The notes under the pieces: model-generated
What the model was told of the DNA's origin: nothing
The model's database searches: none
What the model saw: only the letters and a program-made list of their open reading frames with translations
Made by a program: the position numbers and the translations under genes
DNA from: Bacteroidaceae bacterium
GTDB lineage: Bacteria > Bacteroidota > Bacteroidia > Bacteroidales > Bacteroidaceae
Direction of reading: 5' to 3'
Assembly (NCBI GenBank): GCA_017429945.1
Contig: JAFRNY010000042.1
Location: forward strand, 1-41,400
Length of the DNA stretch: 41,400 bases
Part shown: one piece after another, positions 33,403 through 41,292 of the stretch
How positions within the stretch are numbered: the first letter of the stretch is position 1
Layout: each line of letters starts with the position of its first letter

Positions 33403-33433
33403 TTTGCCTTTTATCGATTAGGTGTTACTTTTG
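33403..33433 (+). promoter_or_regulatory. Promoter of the membrane protein gene at 33455
   Basis: -33 TTTG at 33403-33406, 19-bp spacer, -7 TACTTTTG at 33426-33433. It excludes the GTG at 33422 as a start. Confidence 0.75.
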
Positions 33434-33454
33434 CGAAGTCAAAAAGCTGATACA

Positions 33455-34315
33455 ATGTATTTCTATCCCCTCTTTCTTTTTGTGCAGGCCATCTCGCCTG
33501 ACACAGCCGCTGCCATCGAGCGCACGGCCGAGAACACTTCGGCATACCCTTGGACGATTTCGGCCTTCATCGTATCTTTTCTTTCGCTTGCAGTAGCCAT
33601 CCCGGCTGCCGTCTTCGCTTACAAATCAATGGTTTATGCTAAGAAAACGCTCACCTCGCAGGAGCAGACCGAGCGCAACACCTATCGCCTCGAGCCAGAG
33701 GTGCAAAAGGATCTGCTCATAGAGATGTGTCGCCACCTCTACCGCAATATGGTGTGCTCCTACACTCTCGGCGAGAAGATGCGCCAGAGCAACTACCTCA
33801 CTTACCCCTCTGAAGAGCATCTGGTGAAGATGAAAGTCAATCTCGAGGATATTCACGACGAACTCTTCTACAAGCAGGAAGCGGAGTTCTTCGCCATAAG
33901 CAAGCTTTATGTGCTGCTACGCAACTATAATGCCGAGCTCGACATCATCTGCGAACACTTCCGTTCGCGCTCTCTCGACGTCGCCACGAAGCGGCGTGAT
34001 ATTACCACGCTTCTTGCCAAATGTGGCATTCTTACGTCAAAAATCCTCGATTTCATCGATTCGGTATGGCCAGGGCAGGCTGTTGCACCCGTGCGCGAGC
34101 AGATAGAAAATGAGTGGCACGGCCCGAAGGATGTGCTGCCCCAGCACAAGGGCGGCTTCATGGCTTACGCCACGCGCGGCACGGTCTATACCGAGCGCCT
34201 CTTCCCCGGTGCAGATGCCGACCGCTTCCTCGCATATTTCAACGAGGATGTGCGCGTAGAGATGGGCCGCAACGAGGAAGGCGGCGAGAAAATCCACATG
34301 ATTAGCCTCGGATGA
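33455..34315 (+). CDS. Hypothetical single-span membrane protein
   Basis: A 286-residue protein that I do not recognise. MYFYPLFLFVQAISPDTAAA at the N-terminus may be a signal or a first hydrophobic segment, followed by a clear membrane helix SAFIVSFLSLAVAIPAAVFA (about 37-56). The rest is soluble and mainly helical, with RHLYRNMVCSYTLGEKMRQS, YVLLRNYNAELDIICEHFRS and GGFMAYATRGTVYTERLFPG. The start follows the promoter at 33403-33433. It is monocistronic and converges on the GH105 gene, with a large palindrome between. No homologous family named. Confidence 0.65.
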   Translation: MYFYPLFLFVQAISPDTAAAIERTAENTSAYPWTISAFIVSFLSLAVAIPAAVFAYKSMVYAKKTLTSQEQTERNTYRLEPEVQKDLLIEMCRHLYRNMVCSYTLGEKMRQSNYLTYPSEEHLVKMKVNLEDIHDELFYKQEAEFFAISKLYVLLRNYNAELDIICEHFRSRSLDVATKRRDITTLLAKCGILTSKILDFIDSVWPGQAVAPVREQIENEWHGPKDVLPQHKGGFMAYATRGTVYTERLFPGADADRFLAYFNEDVRVEMGRNEEGGEKIHMISLG

Positions 34316-34339
34316 ACGCGTATTGAAGCATTCGAAAAT

Positions 34340-34417
34340 GCGACCGGTTGAAAGTCCCGATGCGACCGGTTGAAAACGCCAACGCGACCGGTTGAATTGG
34401 CTCATTCAACCGGTCGC
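34340..34417. repeat. 22-bp-phased array of GCGACCGGTTGAA, four units
   Basis: Three direct units start at 34340, 34362 and 34384 (GCGACCGGTTGAA, 13 bp with 9-bp spacers). A fourth inverted unit is at 34405-34417. The centres of the ACCGGT hexamers are 22 bp apart at every step, including the inverted one. Same core and step as the array at 6422-6521. Confidence 0.92.
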
Positions 34418-34425
34418 GTTGGCGT
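34376..34425. terminator. Perfect 21-bp-arm inverted repeat between converging genes
   Basis: Left arm 34376-34396 and right arm 34405-34425 are exact reverse complements around an 8-base loop (TTGGCTCA). It contains array units three and four. It sits between the stops at 34315 and 34448, a likely bidirectional terminator or transcript-end stem; no T run. Confidence 0.65.
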
Positions 34426-34447
34426 ATGTTATTGGTGGAATATTTGC

Positions 34448-35929
34448 TTACTTCACTGCTTCGCCTTCGCCGTCCTCGGTGAGATAGAAGAGGGGGGCGG
34501 GGTTCTTCTGCTCCTGCTCGTAGTAGTGCAGGCCGCTGTCGTTGGTGCGGGGATGCCATTCGCAGAGGAGGTTGATCATCTCCGCGGCAGCCCAGATGAC
34601 GGGACCGTAGCCGTGGGCGGCAGCTGCGCTTACGGGACGATAGTAGTAAAACGCGGGGTCGAAGGCCATGCCTGTGCCTACGCATGTGCCGGCGACCTTA
34701 CCTTCGGCCGTGATCTTTGTGGAGATGGCGTGCCAAGCCAACTGAGCTACGCCGCCGTAGGTGATGCCTTCGATCCAACCCTTGCGGATGGCGTGGGCGA
34801 TGGAGTAGCAGTAGATGGCGGTGGCGCTCGTCTCGAGGTAGCTGTCGGTGCGGTCGAGCAGCTGATGCCAGAAGCCTTCGCTCGACTGCAGGGCGCAGAG
34901 GCCGGCAATGTGCTCGCGCAGCTGGTTGAGGATGAACGGGCGGTCGGGGTGCGATTCGGGCAGCATATCGAGAATCTCTACTGTGGTCAGCAGTGCCCAG
35001 CCGTTGGCGCGTGCCCAGTGGTACGTCGGCTGCTGTGCCAGTCCTTCGACGTAGCCGTGGCGGTAGATCTTCTTCTCGGGAACCCACATTCGCTTCACGA
35101 AGTTCTTGTACATCGTGGCTGCTTCGTCGAAGTACTTCGGGTCGTTGAAATATATGCCGGCGTATGCGATGGTCGGGATGCCCATGTACATATCATCCAG
35201 CCAAACGGTGTTGTGCTGCGGGCGATGGCGGGCAAACATTCCGTCGGGCAGACGGTACTGTCCGTGCTCTACGAACTGGAAGTAGTTGTTGATGAGCGTG
35301 TCGATGGAGACCACGATACCCTTGAAACCCATTCGTCCATCCTGGCGGTTATCGGGGTTAGCCTTGGCATATTTCATCATGGCGGTGCACATCGTGCCGC
35401 AATCATCGAGTGCGCGGGGATGAATAACTTGTTCCATCTGCGCATCCTCTATCTCGGCCTTGGCGGCATCGCGCTGCTTGAAAAGCGGATAGGCAAAGCG
35501 CAACGTGCCCATGGCGCAATCAACATATTGCCCATAGCGTTGGTCGCCCGTGGAAGCCTGGGCGGCGAGCAGGGCCTGATAGGTGATTCCCCACTCATAG
35601 CTGCCGATGCGGAAAGCACCCCGCTTGATGGTGGCTCCTTCGGGCAGTGGCGTCAGTTCTTCCTCGCTGAGCGTCTTGCCATCCTTGTCCTGAATATCGG
35701 GGGTCAGTTCGGCGTCGATGTAGCTGAAGATGCGATCCAAGTCTGCCTTCACGCTGTCGGCCGAGAGCTCGCCGTAGGGCACTTTGTAATCGGGCTTCAG
35801 GAGGTGAAGTGGGGTGGTGGAGTCATTGATTTCTTCGGTCTGTTGGGGCGTGGAGGTGCACGCCGTCAAGGCCATTGCCGTGGCAACGGTCATGCCTAGA
35901 GAGATTGCAGATAGCTTAAGGTTTCGCAT
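34448..35929 (-). CDS. GH105 unsaturated rhamnogalacturonyl hydrolase (lipoprotein)
   Basis: GH88/GH105-type hydrolase that removes the 4,5-unsaturated uronic acid left by pectin lyases. The 493-residue protein has a lipoprotein signal with lipobox LTAC (Cys24), so it is membrane-anchored, probably in the periplasm or at the surface. The (alpha/alpha)6 barrel shows NTVWLDDMYMGIPTIAYAG with the catalytic-type Asp pair, YHWARANGWALLTTVEILDM, SEGFWHQLLD and YLETSATAIYCYSIAHAIRK, all typical of the family. It lies 15 bp downstream of DUF362 on the minus strand, an evident operon, and diverges from a PL26-like lyase gene. Substrate preference for rhamnogalacturonan-I is inferred from the neighbours. 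Confidence 0.9.
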   Translation of the reverse strand: MRNLKLSAISLGMTVATAMALTACTSTPQQTEEINDSTTPLHLLKPDYKVPYGELSADSVKADLDRIFSYIDAELTPDIQDKDGKTLSEEELTPLPEGATIKRGAFRIGSYEWGITYQALLAAQASTGDQRYGQYVDCAMGTLRFAYPLFKQRDAAKAEIEDAQMEQVIHPRALDDCGTMCTAMMKYAKANPDNRQDGRMGFKGIVVSIDTLINNYFQFVEHGQYRLPDGMFARHRPQHNTVWLDDMYMGIPTIAYAGIYFNDPKYFDEAATMYKNFVKRMWVPEKKIYRHGYVEGLAQQPTYHWARANGWALLTTVEILDMLPESHPDRPFILNQLREHIAGLCALQSSEGFWHQLLDRTDSYLETSATAIYCYSIAHAIRKGWIEGITYGGVAQLAWHAISTKITAEGKVAGTCVGTGMAFDPAFYYYRPVSAAAAHGYGPVIWAAAEMINLLCEWHPRTNDSGLHYYEQEQKNPAPLFYLTEDGEGEAVK

Positions 35930-35944
35930 AGGGCTTGTAAGAGT

Positions 35945-36892
35945 TTATTTTACCGTTATGAGTTTGTATTTCTTGCTTCCGAGGCCGATTTTCTCGGCAT
36001 GGTCCACGGTGTGAGTGCCGTGGCGCGAGCTGATGCGCTCAATCAGCGGCTTGTTGTCGTCGCCGGCCTTGCCCTGATAGTTGAACACCTTGTCGAGGCA
36101 GGCCTGGTCGAGGGCCACGGGGTCGGTGGATGCGAGAATGCCCATGTCCTTGAGCTGCGGGGCTGCAGCGTTACCGTCGCAGTCGCAATCGACGCTCATG
36201 TTGTTCATCACATTAATATATAGTATGTTCTTGCCGTGGCCGAAGTATTCGTGCACGGCCTGTGCGGCAGCGGCCATCGACTCGAGGAACGCGTCCTGGG
36301 GCTGGGTGTGTTGCCAGCAGGCGGCCGGGTCGTCGGTGATGCCGTGGCTGTGGATATAAGCCTTGCCTGCCGTAGAGGCCACGCCGATGCTTGCGTTCTT
36401 CAGCACACCGCCGAAGCCGCCCATGGTGTGACCTTTGAAGTGGGCCAGGTTGATCATGAAGTCGTAGCCTGCGAGGTGATCGCCCACGATGTCGTATTTG
36501 ATGTGGCGGCGGTCCTTGACGGGAATGCGCATCTGCCCGAATTCGTCCATGAGGTCTACGGCAAAGATGCTGTCGAAGCCGTGCTCGTGAATGGTCTCCC
36601 AGTGCTTCTTGGGGTCTTGGCGCGTGCCGCCGTAGGCGGTGCAGCACTCCACGATGGTGCCGTTGACCTCCTCTACGAGGTTGCGGATGAGCGTGGGCTT
36701 GAGGTAGTGTTTGTTGCCGCCTTCGCCCGTGCTGATCTTCACGGCGACGCGGCCTTTGGCCTCGCGACCTACGGCTTTGTAGATCTTCACGAGGGCCTCG
36801 GGGGAAATCTCTTCGATAAAGTACACCTTCGACTGTGCTTCGGCGGCTAATGAGCTCATCAGACAGAGAGCTAAAACGAGTAGTTTGTGCAT
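35945..36892 (-). CDS. Exported DUF362 family protein lacking the ferredoxin domain
   Basis: A 315-residue protein with signal peptide MHKLLVLALCLMSSLAAEAQ. DUF362 signatures are VAVKISTGEGGNKHYLKPTL near 49-68, TIVECCTAYGGTR, FMINLAHFKGHTMGGFGGVL near 150 and LASTDPVALDQACLDKV near 265. Many DUF362 proteins carry a 4Fe-4S ferredoxin segment (CxxCxxC); here only VDCDCDG is present, so a cluster is unlikely. It is the first gene of a two-gene operon with GH105 and diverges from the PL26-like gene, linking it to pectin use. Biochemical role unknown. Confidence 0.85.
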   Translation of the reverse strand: MHKLLVLALCLMSSLAAEAQSKVYFIEEISPEALVKIYKAVGREAKGRVAVKISTGEGGNKHYLKPTLIRNLVEEVNGTIVECCTAYGGTRQDPKKHWETIHEHGFDSIFAVDLMDEFGQMRIPVKDRRHIKYDIVGDHLAGYDFMINLAHFKGHTMGGFGGVLKNASIGVASTAGKAYIHSHGITDDPAACWQHTQPQDAFLESMAAAAQAVHEYFGHGKNILYINVMNNMSVDCDCDGNAAAPQLKDMGILASTDPVALDQACLDKVFNYQGKAGDDNKPLIERISSRHGTHTVDHAEKIGLGSKKYKLITVK

Positions 36893-36923
36893 TATTTTAT
36901 ATGTGTTTAGGTTTTCTTGGCCG

Positions 36924-36982
36924 CAAATTTACTAAAATATCTCTTTACAGCACGCACTTTTACGAATTTTATTTTACCTTTG
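36924..36982. promoter_or_regulatory. Divergent promoter boxes of the pectin module
   Basis: Minus strand TAAATTTG (36924-36931) for DUF362-GH105 and plus strand TACCTTTG (36975-36982) for PL26, both fitting TAnnTTTG. A regulator binding between them (36932-36974) could control both operons. Confidence 0.55.
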
Positions 36983-37007
36983 CGGCATAACTGTAAGATT
37001 TAAGTTC

Positions 37008-39713
37008 ATGAAAAAGATTGTAGCGCTGCTCTTGTTGACCTTGTCGTCAGCAGCTTACGCCGACGTGCCTGCGCGCCTCCATTGGATTGGTGCCGTACCG
37101 TCGGCGGCTAAACCCGTAAGCTTTGGAATCCCATTTTTGAAAGGCGAGATGAAAGCGTCTGATGCTTTCACCCTTACCACCGACAAAGGTCAGGAGATCC
37201 CCGCCGACTTCTGGCCAACGGCTTATTGGCCCGATGGATCGGTGAAATGGGGCGGTTTTGCAGCTGTAGTGCCCGGTGGCACAGAGGCCGTAGCCTTCTC
37301 CAAGGTTAAGAAAGGGCGTAAGAGCAAAGCCATTGCTGCTGCGGGTCAAGTTGCCAGTGCTTCGTCCGCCGGCTCCCTCTCCCCGTCAGCCCTCACCGTC
37401 GATGAGAGCGATGCCCGCATTACAGTCAGCACCGGCCCCCTGCAGGCCTATATCCCCAAAGCCGGTCAGGCTTTCATCGACAGCCTCGTGCTCGATGGCA
37501 CCACCGTGGCTGCCGCCGGGCGCCTCGTCTGCACCCGTCAGAACAGACCTTACGCGGAGGGCGTCAAGGAAATCAGCTTCATCGACTACACATCGCAATT
37601 CGAGAAGGTCACCGTGGAGCGTGCAGGCACTGTGCGTGCTGTGGTGAAGATTGAAGGTACCTATATGATAGACCTCAGTAAGACAAAGCTTGAGGTCGTG
37701 CCCACGTCGGACGGGAAGGTTAAGTCCGAATGTCCTGTGGCGTGGCTGCCTTTCACCCTTCGTCTATACTTTTATGCCGGCTCCGAGCAGGTGCGAATTG
37801 TGCACACTTTTACCTATGATGGTAACGAAAACGCCGATTTCATCGCTTCGCTCGGCCTCCGTTTCGAGGTGCCGATGCGTGAGCAGGCCTACAATCGTCA
37901 CGTAGCTTTCGCCACGCAGGACGGCGGCGTCTGGACCGAGAGCGTGCAGCCGCTCAACGGCCGGCGCGTACTCATGAAGGACCGCGACTTCAGCTTCGAG
38001 CATCGTCAGGTGGCAGGCGAGCGCATCCCCGAGCCCGACTTCTTCGACGAGAAGAACCGCGAACTGTTGCACCACTGGGCGCGCTGGAACACTTATCGCC
38101 TCGCGCAGCTCTCCGACCAGGGCTATACCATACAGAAACGGGCCCACAATAATAATATGTGGATTGGTACGCACACCGGCCGCCGTGCCGACGGCTATGC
38201 CTTCGTGGGCGACGTCAGCGGCGGCCTGGGCGTCAGCGTCAAGGACTTCTGGCAGAGCTTCCCCGCCTCGCTGCAAGTCGATAGCGCCACGCACGATATG
38301 GCTTACCTGACCGCCTACCTCTGGGCTCCCGAAGCCGGGGCCATGGACTTGCGCCACTACGATAACGTAGCCCACGACCTCAACGCCTCCTACGAGGATG
38401 TGCAGGAGGGGATGTCCACGCCCCACGGCATCGCACGCACGTCGGTGCTCACGCTGATGCCTGAGCGTGCCTTCCCGGGCAAGGCGGCTGTGGCTGAGCG
38501 TGCCCGGCAGGCGACGGCCGATGCGCCGCTCGTCTGCACCCCCGAATACCTCCATTCGCGCCGGGCTTTCGGCATCTGGAGCCTGCCCGACAGTTCCAAC
38601 GAGCGCCGCGCCGCCGTGGAGCGTCAGCTGGCCGACTATCTCACGTTCTACGAGCGCGCTGTCGATGAGCGTCATTGGTATGGCTTCTGGAACTACGGCG
38701 ACTTCATGCACGGCTACGACCCCGTGCGTCATGAGTGGAAGTACGATGTCGGCGGCTTCGCATGGGACAACACCGAACTGGGCTCTATCTCGTGGCTCTG
38801 GTACTCCTTCCTGCGCACGGCCGACCCGGCAGTATGGCGCATGGCAGAGGCTATGACGCGCCACACCTCCGAGGTCGACGTCTATCACATCGGGCCGTTC
38901 GCCGGCCTGGGCTCACGCCACAACGTCAGCCACTGGGGCTGCGGTGCCAAGGAGGCCCGCATCTCGCAGGCCGCTTGGAACCGTTTCTACTATTACCTTA
39001 CCACCGACGAGCGCACGGGCGATCTGATGACCGCCGTCAAGGATGCCGACCAGATGCTCTACACCATCGACCCCATGCGCCTGGCCCTCCCGCGCGAGAA
39101 ATATCCGTGCACCGCGCCGGCCCGACTGCGCATCGGTCCCGACTGGGTGGCCTATGCCGGCAACTGGATGACGGAATACGAACGTACGCGCGACGAGAAA
39201 TATCTGAAGAAAATCAAGGCGGGTATGAAGAGCATCGCAGCACTGCCCAAGGGTATGTTCACAGGCCCCGGCGTGCTCGGCTACGACCCAGCCACGGGCA
39301 TCCTGAGCTATGAGGGCGATACGGAAGTGACGAATACGAATCACCTGATGCTCATCATGGGCGGTTTCGAACTGATGCACGAGATGCTCGAGATGGTGCC
39401 GGACAAGAAGTTCGCTGCTGTTTACCTCGACCATAATGCCCGCTATCATAAGGTGACGAAGAACCGCTTCCGCATCAGCCGTCTCAAAGGTTACGCCGCC
39501 GCACTCAACCACGACCGGGCGCAGGCCGAGGAAACGTGGCAGGATATGTGGCGCTACAGCGGTCCCGAGCAGCACTACCGCTTCAACCCCAAAGAACTGC
39601 TGCCGCCCGAAGTGCCACAGCCGCTCGTCGAGAGCGCCGAGACGACCACCAACGACTGCGCCCTCTGGAGCCTCGATGCCATCTACTTGCAGGAGGTGAT
39701 TCCGCAGGAATAA
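37008..39713 (+). CDS. PL26-like exo-rhamnogalacturonan lyase
   Basis: A 901-residue exported protein with signal peptide MKKIVALLLLTLSSAAYADV. The N-terminal beta domain (VPARLHWIGAVPSAAKPVSF, then WPTAYWPDGSVKWGGFAAVV) matches the RIFT-barrel start of PcRGLX-type exo-rhamnogalacturonan lyases. A central beta-rich catalytic-like region (about 140-480) has WLPFTLRLYFYAGSEQVRIV and WARWNTYRLAQLSDQGYTIQ, and the C-terminal half is an alpha/alpha toroid (WYGFWNYGDFMHGYDPVRHE, FAWDNTELGSISWLWYSFLR, HVSHWGCGAKEAR-like). Such enzymes release unsaturated disaccharides from rhamnogalacturonan-I ends, the substrate of the adjacent GH105. A Ser/Ala-rich stretch at about 108-125 looks like an inserted linker. 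Family assignment is by overall pattern. Confidence 0.8.
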   Translation: MKKIVALLLLTLSSAAYADVPARLHWIGAVPSAAKPVSFGIPFLKGEMKASDAFTLTTDKGQEIPADFWPTAYWPDGSVKWGGFAAVVPGGTEAVAFSKVKKGRKSKAIAAAGQVASASSAGSLSPSALTVDESDARITVSTGPLQAYIPKAGQAFIDSLVLDGTTVAAAGRLVCTRQNRPYAEGVKEISFIDYTSQFEKVTVERAGTVRAVVKIEGTYMIDLSKTKLEVVPTSDGKVKSECPVAWLPFTLRLYFYAGSEQVRIVHTFTYDGNENADFIASLGLRFEVPMREQAYNRHVAFATQDGGVWTESVQPLNGRRVLMKDRDFSFEHRQVAGERIPEPDFFDEKNRELLHHWARWNTYRLAQLSDQGYTIQKRAHNNNMWIGTHTGRRADGYAFVGDVSGGLGVSVKDFWQSFPASLQVDSATHDMAYLTAYLWAPEAGAMDLRHYDNVAHDLNASYEDVQEGMSTPHGIARTSVLTLMPERAFPGKAAVAERARQATADAPLVCTPEYLHSRRAFGIWSLPDSSNERRAAVERQLADYLTFYERAVDERHWYGFWNYGDFMHGYDPVRHEWKYDVGGFAWDNTELGSISWLWYSFLRTADPAVWRMAEAMTRHTSEVDVYHIGPFAGLGSRHNVSHWGCGAKEARISQAAWNRFYYYLTTDERTGDLMTAVKDADQMLYTIDPMRLALPREKYPCTAPARLRIGPDWVAYAGNWMTEYERTRDEKYLKKIKAGMKSIAALPKGMFTGPGVLGYDPATGILSYEGDTEVTNTNHLMLIMGGFELMHEMLEMVPDKKFAAVYLDHNARYHKVTKNRFRISRLKGYAAALNHDRAQAEETWQDMWRYSGPEQHYRFNPKELLPPEVPQPLVESAETTTNDCALWSLDAIYLQEVIPQE

Positions 39714-39735
39714 TAAAGACCCTTCACACAGCCCC

Positions 39736-39774
39736 TCAGGTCCCCTCCCCGCTCCCCCTTAGTGGGAGGGTGGT
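39736..39774 (-). repeat. GC-rich palindromic repeat, intergenic copy
   Basis: Reading the minus strand: CCCTCCC, short loop, GGGGGAG, then GCGGGGAGGGGACC. This layout matches the copy inside the DUF4861 gene (40152-40188) and a widespread Bacteroidetes repeat style. A second CTCCCTCCCC stretch follows near 39793-39802. Confidence 0.65.
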
Positions 39775-39902
39775 CACCATCAAGAATAGTAGTCTCCCTC
39801 CCCCCAAGTCATTCTACTCTCCTGCTTTTTGATGTGTTAAGCGGCTGAGAGCAACGAGTGGTTGGGAGTAGTAAAAAAGTAATCTGTAAAGCTCTTTTTA
39901 TA

Positions 39903-41213
39903 ATGAATAAAAGAATCGTTGTTGCATTTATTGTCTCTTCAATAACCCTTGCCTCTATGGCGGCTGCTCCTCTCGCAGAAGGCAAGAGGTCAACGTCAGC
40001 CCATCTGACCGTGAAGGTCAACAACCCCTCCGACGTCGCCCGCCGCGATGTCCCCGTCGTTATTGATCTGAAGAAGCACCTCGGCAAGAAAGTCGCCAAC
40101 GTCCTCTCCGCCGAAGTAATCCCCCTCACCTCATCAACCAAAGTAACTTCACTCCCCTCCCAGACGGGAGGGGCTGGGGGCGGGTCTTCTCTCCCCTCAC
40201 AGCTCGATGACCTCGACGGCGACCTCATCCCCGATGAGCTGGCTTTTGTAGCTGACATCCCCGCCCGTTCCACAGCCTCCTTTAGGGTTGAGCTCTCGGC
40301 GGTCCGTCAGCCGAGCCCCTATCGCCCCCGCACCGCCGCCTTCATGAAAGTGTGGGACCGCAAATACCGCTACCCCTACATCAACTCCATCGAATACCAG
40401 GGCCGCAACGAACCCCTCGCCACCTACGATGCTATCTACGGCCATGGCGCGCAGTGGGAGAGCGAGCTCGTAGGCTTCCGCGTCTATATGGACCACCGCC
40501 AGAGCATCGACATCTATGGCAAACCTACTCCGCAGCTGGTCCTCGACCGCACTAATTTCTATAGTACGCGCGAGGACATCGCCGCCGGCCGTGGCTGCGA
40601 CATCCTCTTTGCCGGACCCAGCGTCGGTGCCGGTTCCTTCCGCGGTTACGTAGGTGGCGAACCTACCTATGTCGATAGCGTTGAGGCTCGCGGCCAGCGC
40701 GTGGTTGCCAACGGTCCCGTCCGTGCCATCGTAGAGGTATGGGACAAAAACTGGTTTTACAATTCCAAAACGTTGCAGATGCGCCAGCGCTACACCATCT
40801 ATGCCGGCCACCGCGATGTTCAGGTTGATATCACTCTGGCTGGTGCCGCCGTCGATAATGAACTCTTCTGCACGGGCGTGCAGAAGCTGGAGATGGACAA
40901 CGAGGGCTATATGGCTCTCACCTCGGGGCTCGTAGGCTCATGGGGGCGCAATATACCCGACAAGGCAGCAGAGGACCTCGTTGAAGGCGTCGGCCTTGGC
41001 GTCTATGTCGGCCCGGCCTATCTCTCGTCGAAAAAAGAAGATGCCTATAACTATCTCACAATCCTTCGTCCCCGCGACGGGCGCATCAGTTATCACCTCG
41101 CCATCTGTGCGCTGATGGAGCGCGACGGTTTCCGCGATTCCAAGGGCTGGTTCGCTTGGCTCGAGCAGTGGCGCGCCGAACTCGATGCTCCTTGCACGAT
41201 AAAGGTCAAGTAG
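39903..41213 (+). CDS. DUF4861 family protein with a repeat inserted in frame
   Basis: A 436-residue exported protein; start at the ATG of MNKRIVVAFIVSSITLASMA (signal peptide). Family features: LTVKVNNPSDVARRDVPVVI near 35-54, then PSQLDDLDGDLIPDELAFVA near 98-117, VWDRKYRYPYINSIEYQGR, AIYGHGAQWESELVGFRVYM, and a C-terminal WFAWLEQWRAELD. DUF4861 proteins occur with pectin-degrading genes, and this one follows PL26 by 190 bp. Its own activity is not established; a surface or periplasmic glycan role is inferred. Residues about 76-97 (TSSTKVTSLPSQTGGAGGGS and on) are extra sequence encoded by a GC-rich palindromic repeat; LPSQ is duplicated on either side. Frame is kept. Confidence 0.85.
   Translation: MNKRIVVAFIVSSITLASMAAAPLAEGKRSTSAHLTVKVNNPSDVARRDVPVVIDLKKHLGKKVANVLSAEVIPLTSSTKVTSLPSQTGGAGGGSSLPSQLDDLDGDLIPDELAFVADIPARSTASFRVELSAVRQPSPYRPRTAAFMKVWDRKYRYPYINSIEYQGRNEPLATYDAIYGHGAQWESELVGFRVYMDHRQSIDIYGKPTPQLVLDRTNFYSTREDIAAGRGCDILFAGPSVGAGSFRGYVGGEPTYVDSVEARGQRVVANGPVRAIVEVWDKNWFYNSKTLQMRQRYTIYAGHRDVQVDITLAGAAVDNELFCTGVQKLEMDNEGYMALTSGLVGSWGRNIPDKAAEDLVEGVGLGVYVGPAYLSSKKEDAYNYLTILRPRDGRISYHLAICALMERDGFRDSKGWFAWLEQWRAELDAPCTIKVK
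40152..40202 (+). repeat. GC-rich palindromic repeat inside the DUF4861 gene
   Basis: CCCCTCCC (40154-40161), loop AGAC, GGGAGGGG (40166-40173), then CTGGGGGCGGGTC. The 12-mers CTCCCCTCCCAG (40152-40163) and CTCCCCTCACAG (40191-40202) match at 11 of 12 positions and are exactly 39 bp apart, equal to 13 codons. Confidence 0.85.
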
Positions 41214-41241
41214 CAAAAAACGCCCATTTCATCGATTCTGG

Positions 41242-41292
41242 ATAAACGCAAATCAGGTCGCACCGAACTGGTGCGACCTGATTCGCGTTTAT
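41242..41292. terminator. 23-bp-arm inverted repeat after the DUF4861 gene
   Basis: Left arm 41242-41264 and right arm 41270-41292 pair at 22 of 23 positions around GAACT. It lies 28 bp after the stop and is a probable transcript-end stem. It has no T run and is much longer than a normal terminator. Confidence 0.65.

Noticed and set aside
34370-35899. 509-codon plus-strand frame opposite GH105
   Set aside because: GH105 motifs and lipobox are on the minus strand; the antisense peptide has no recognisable features.
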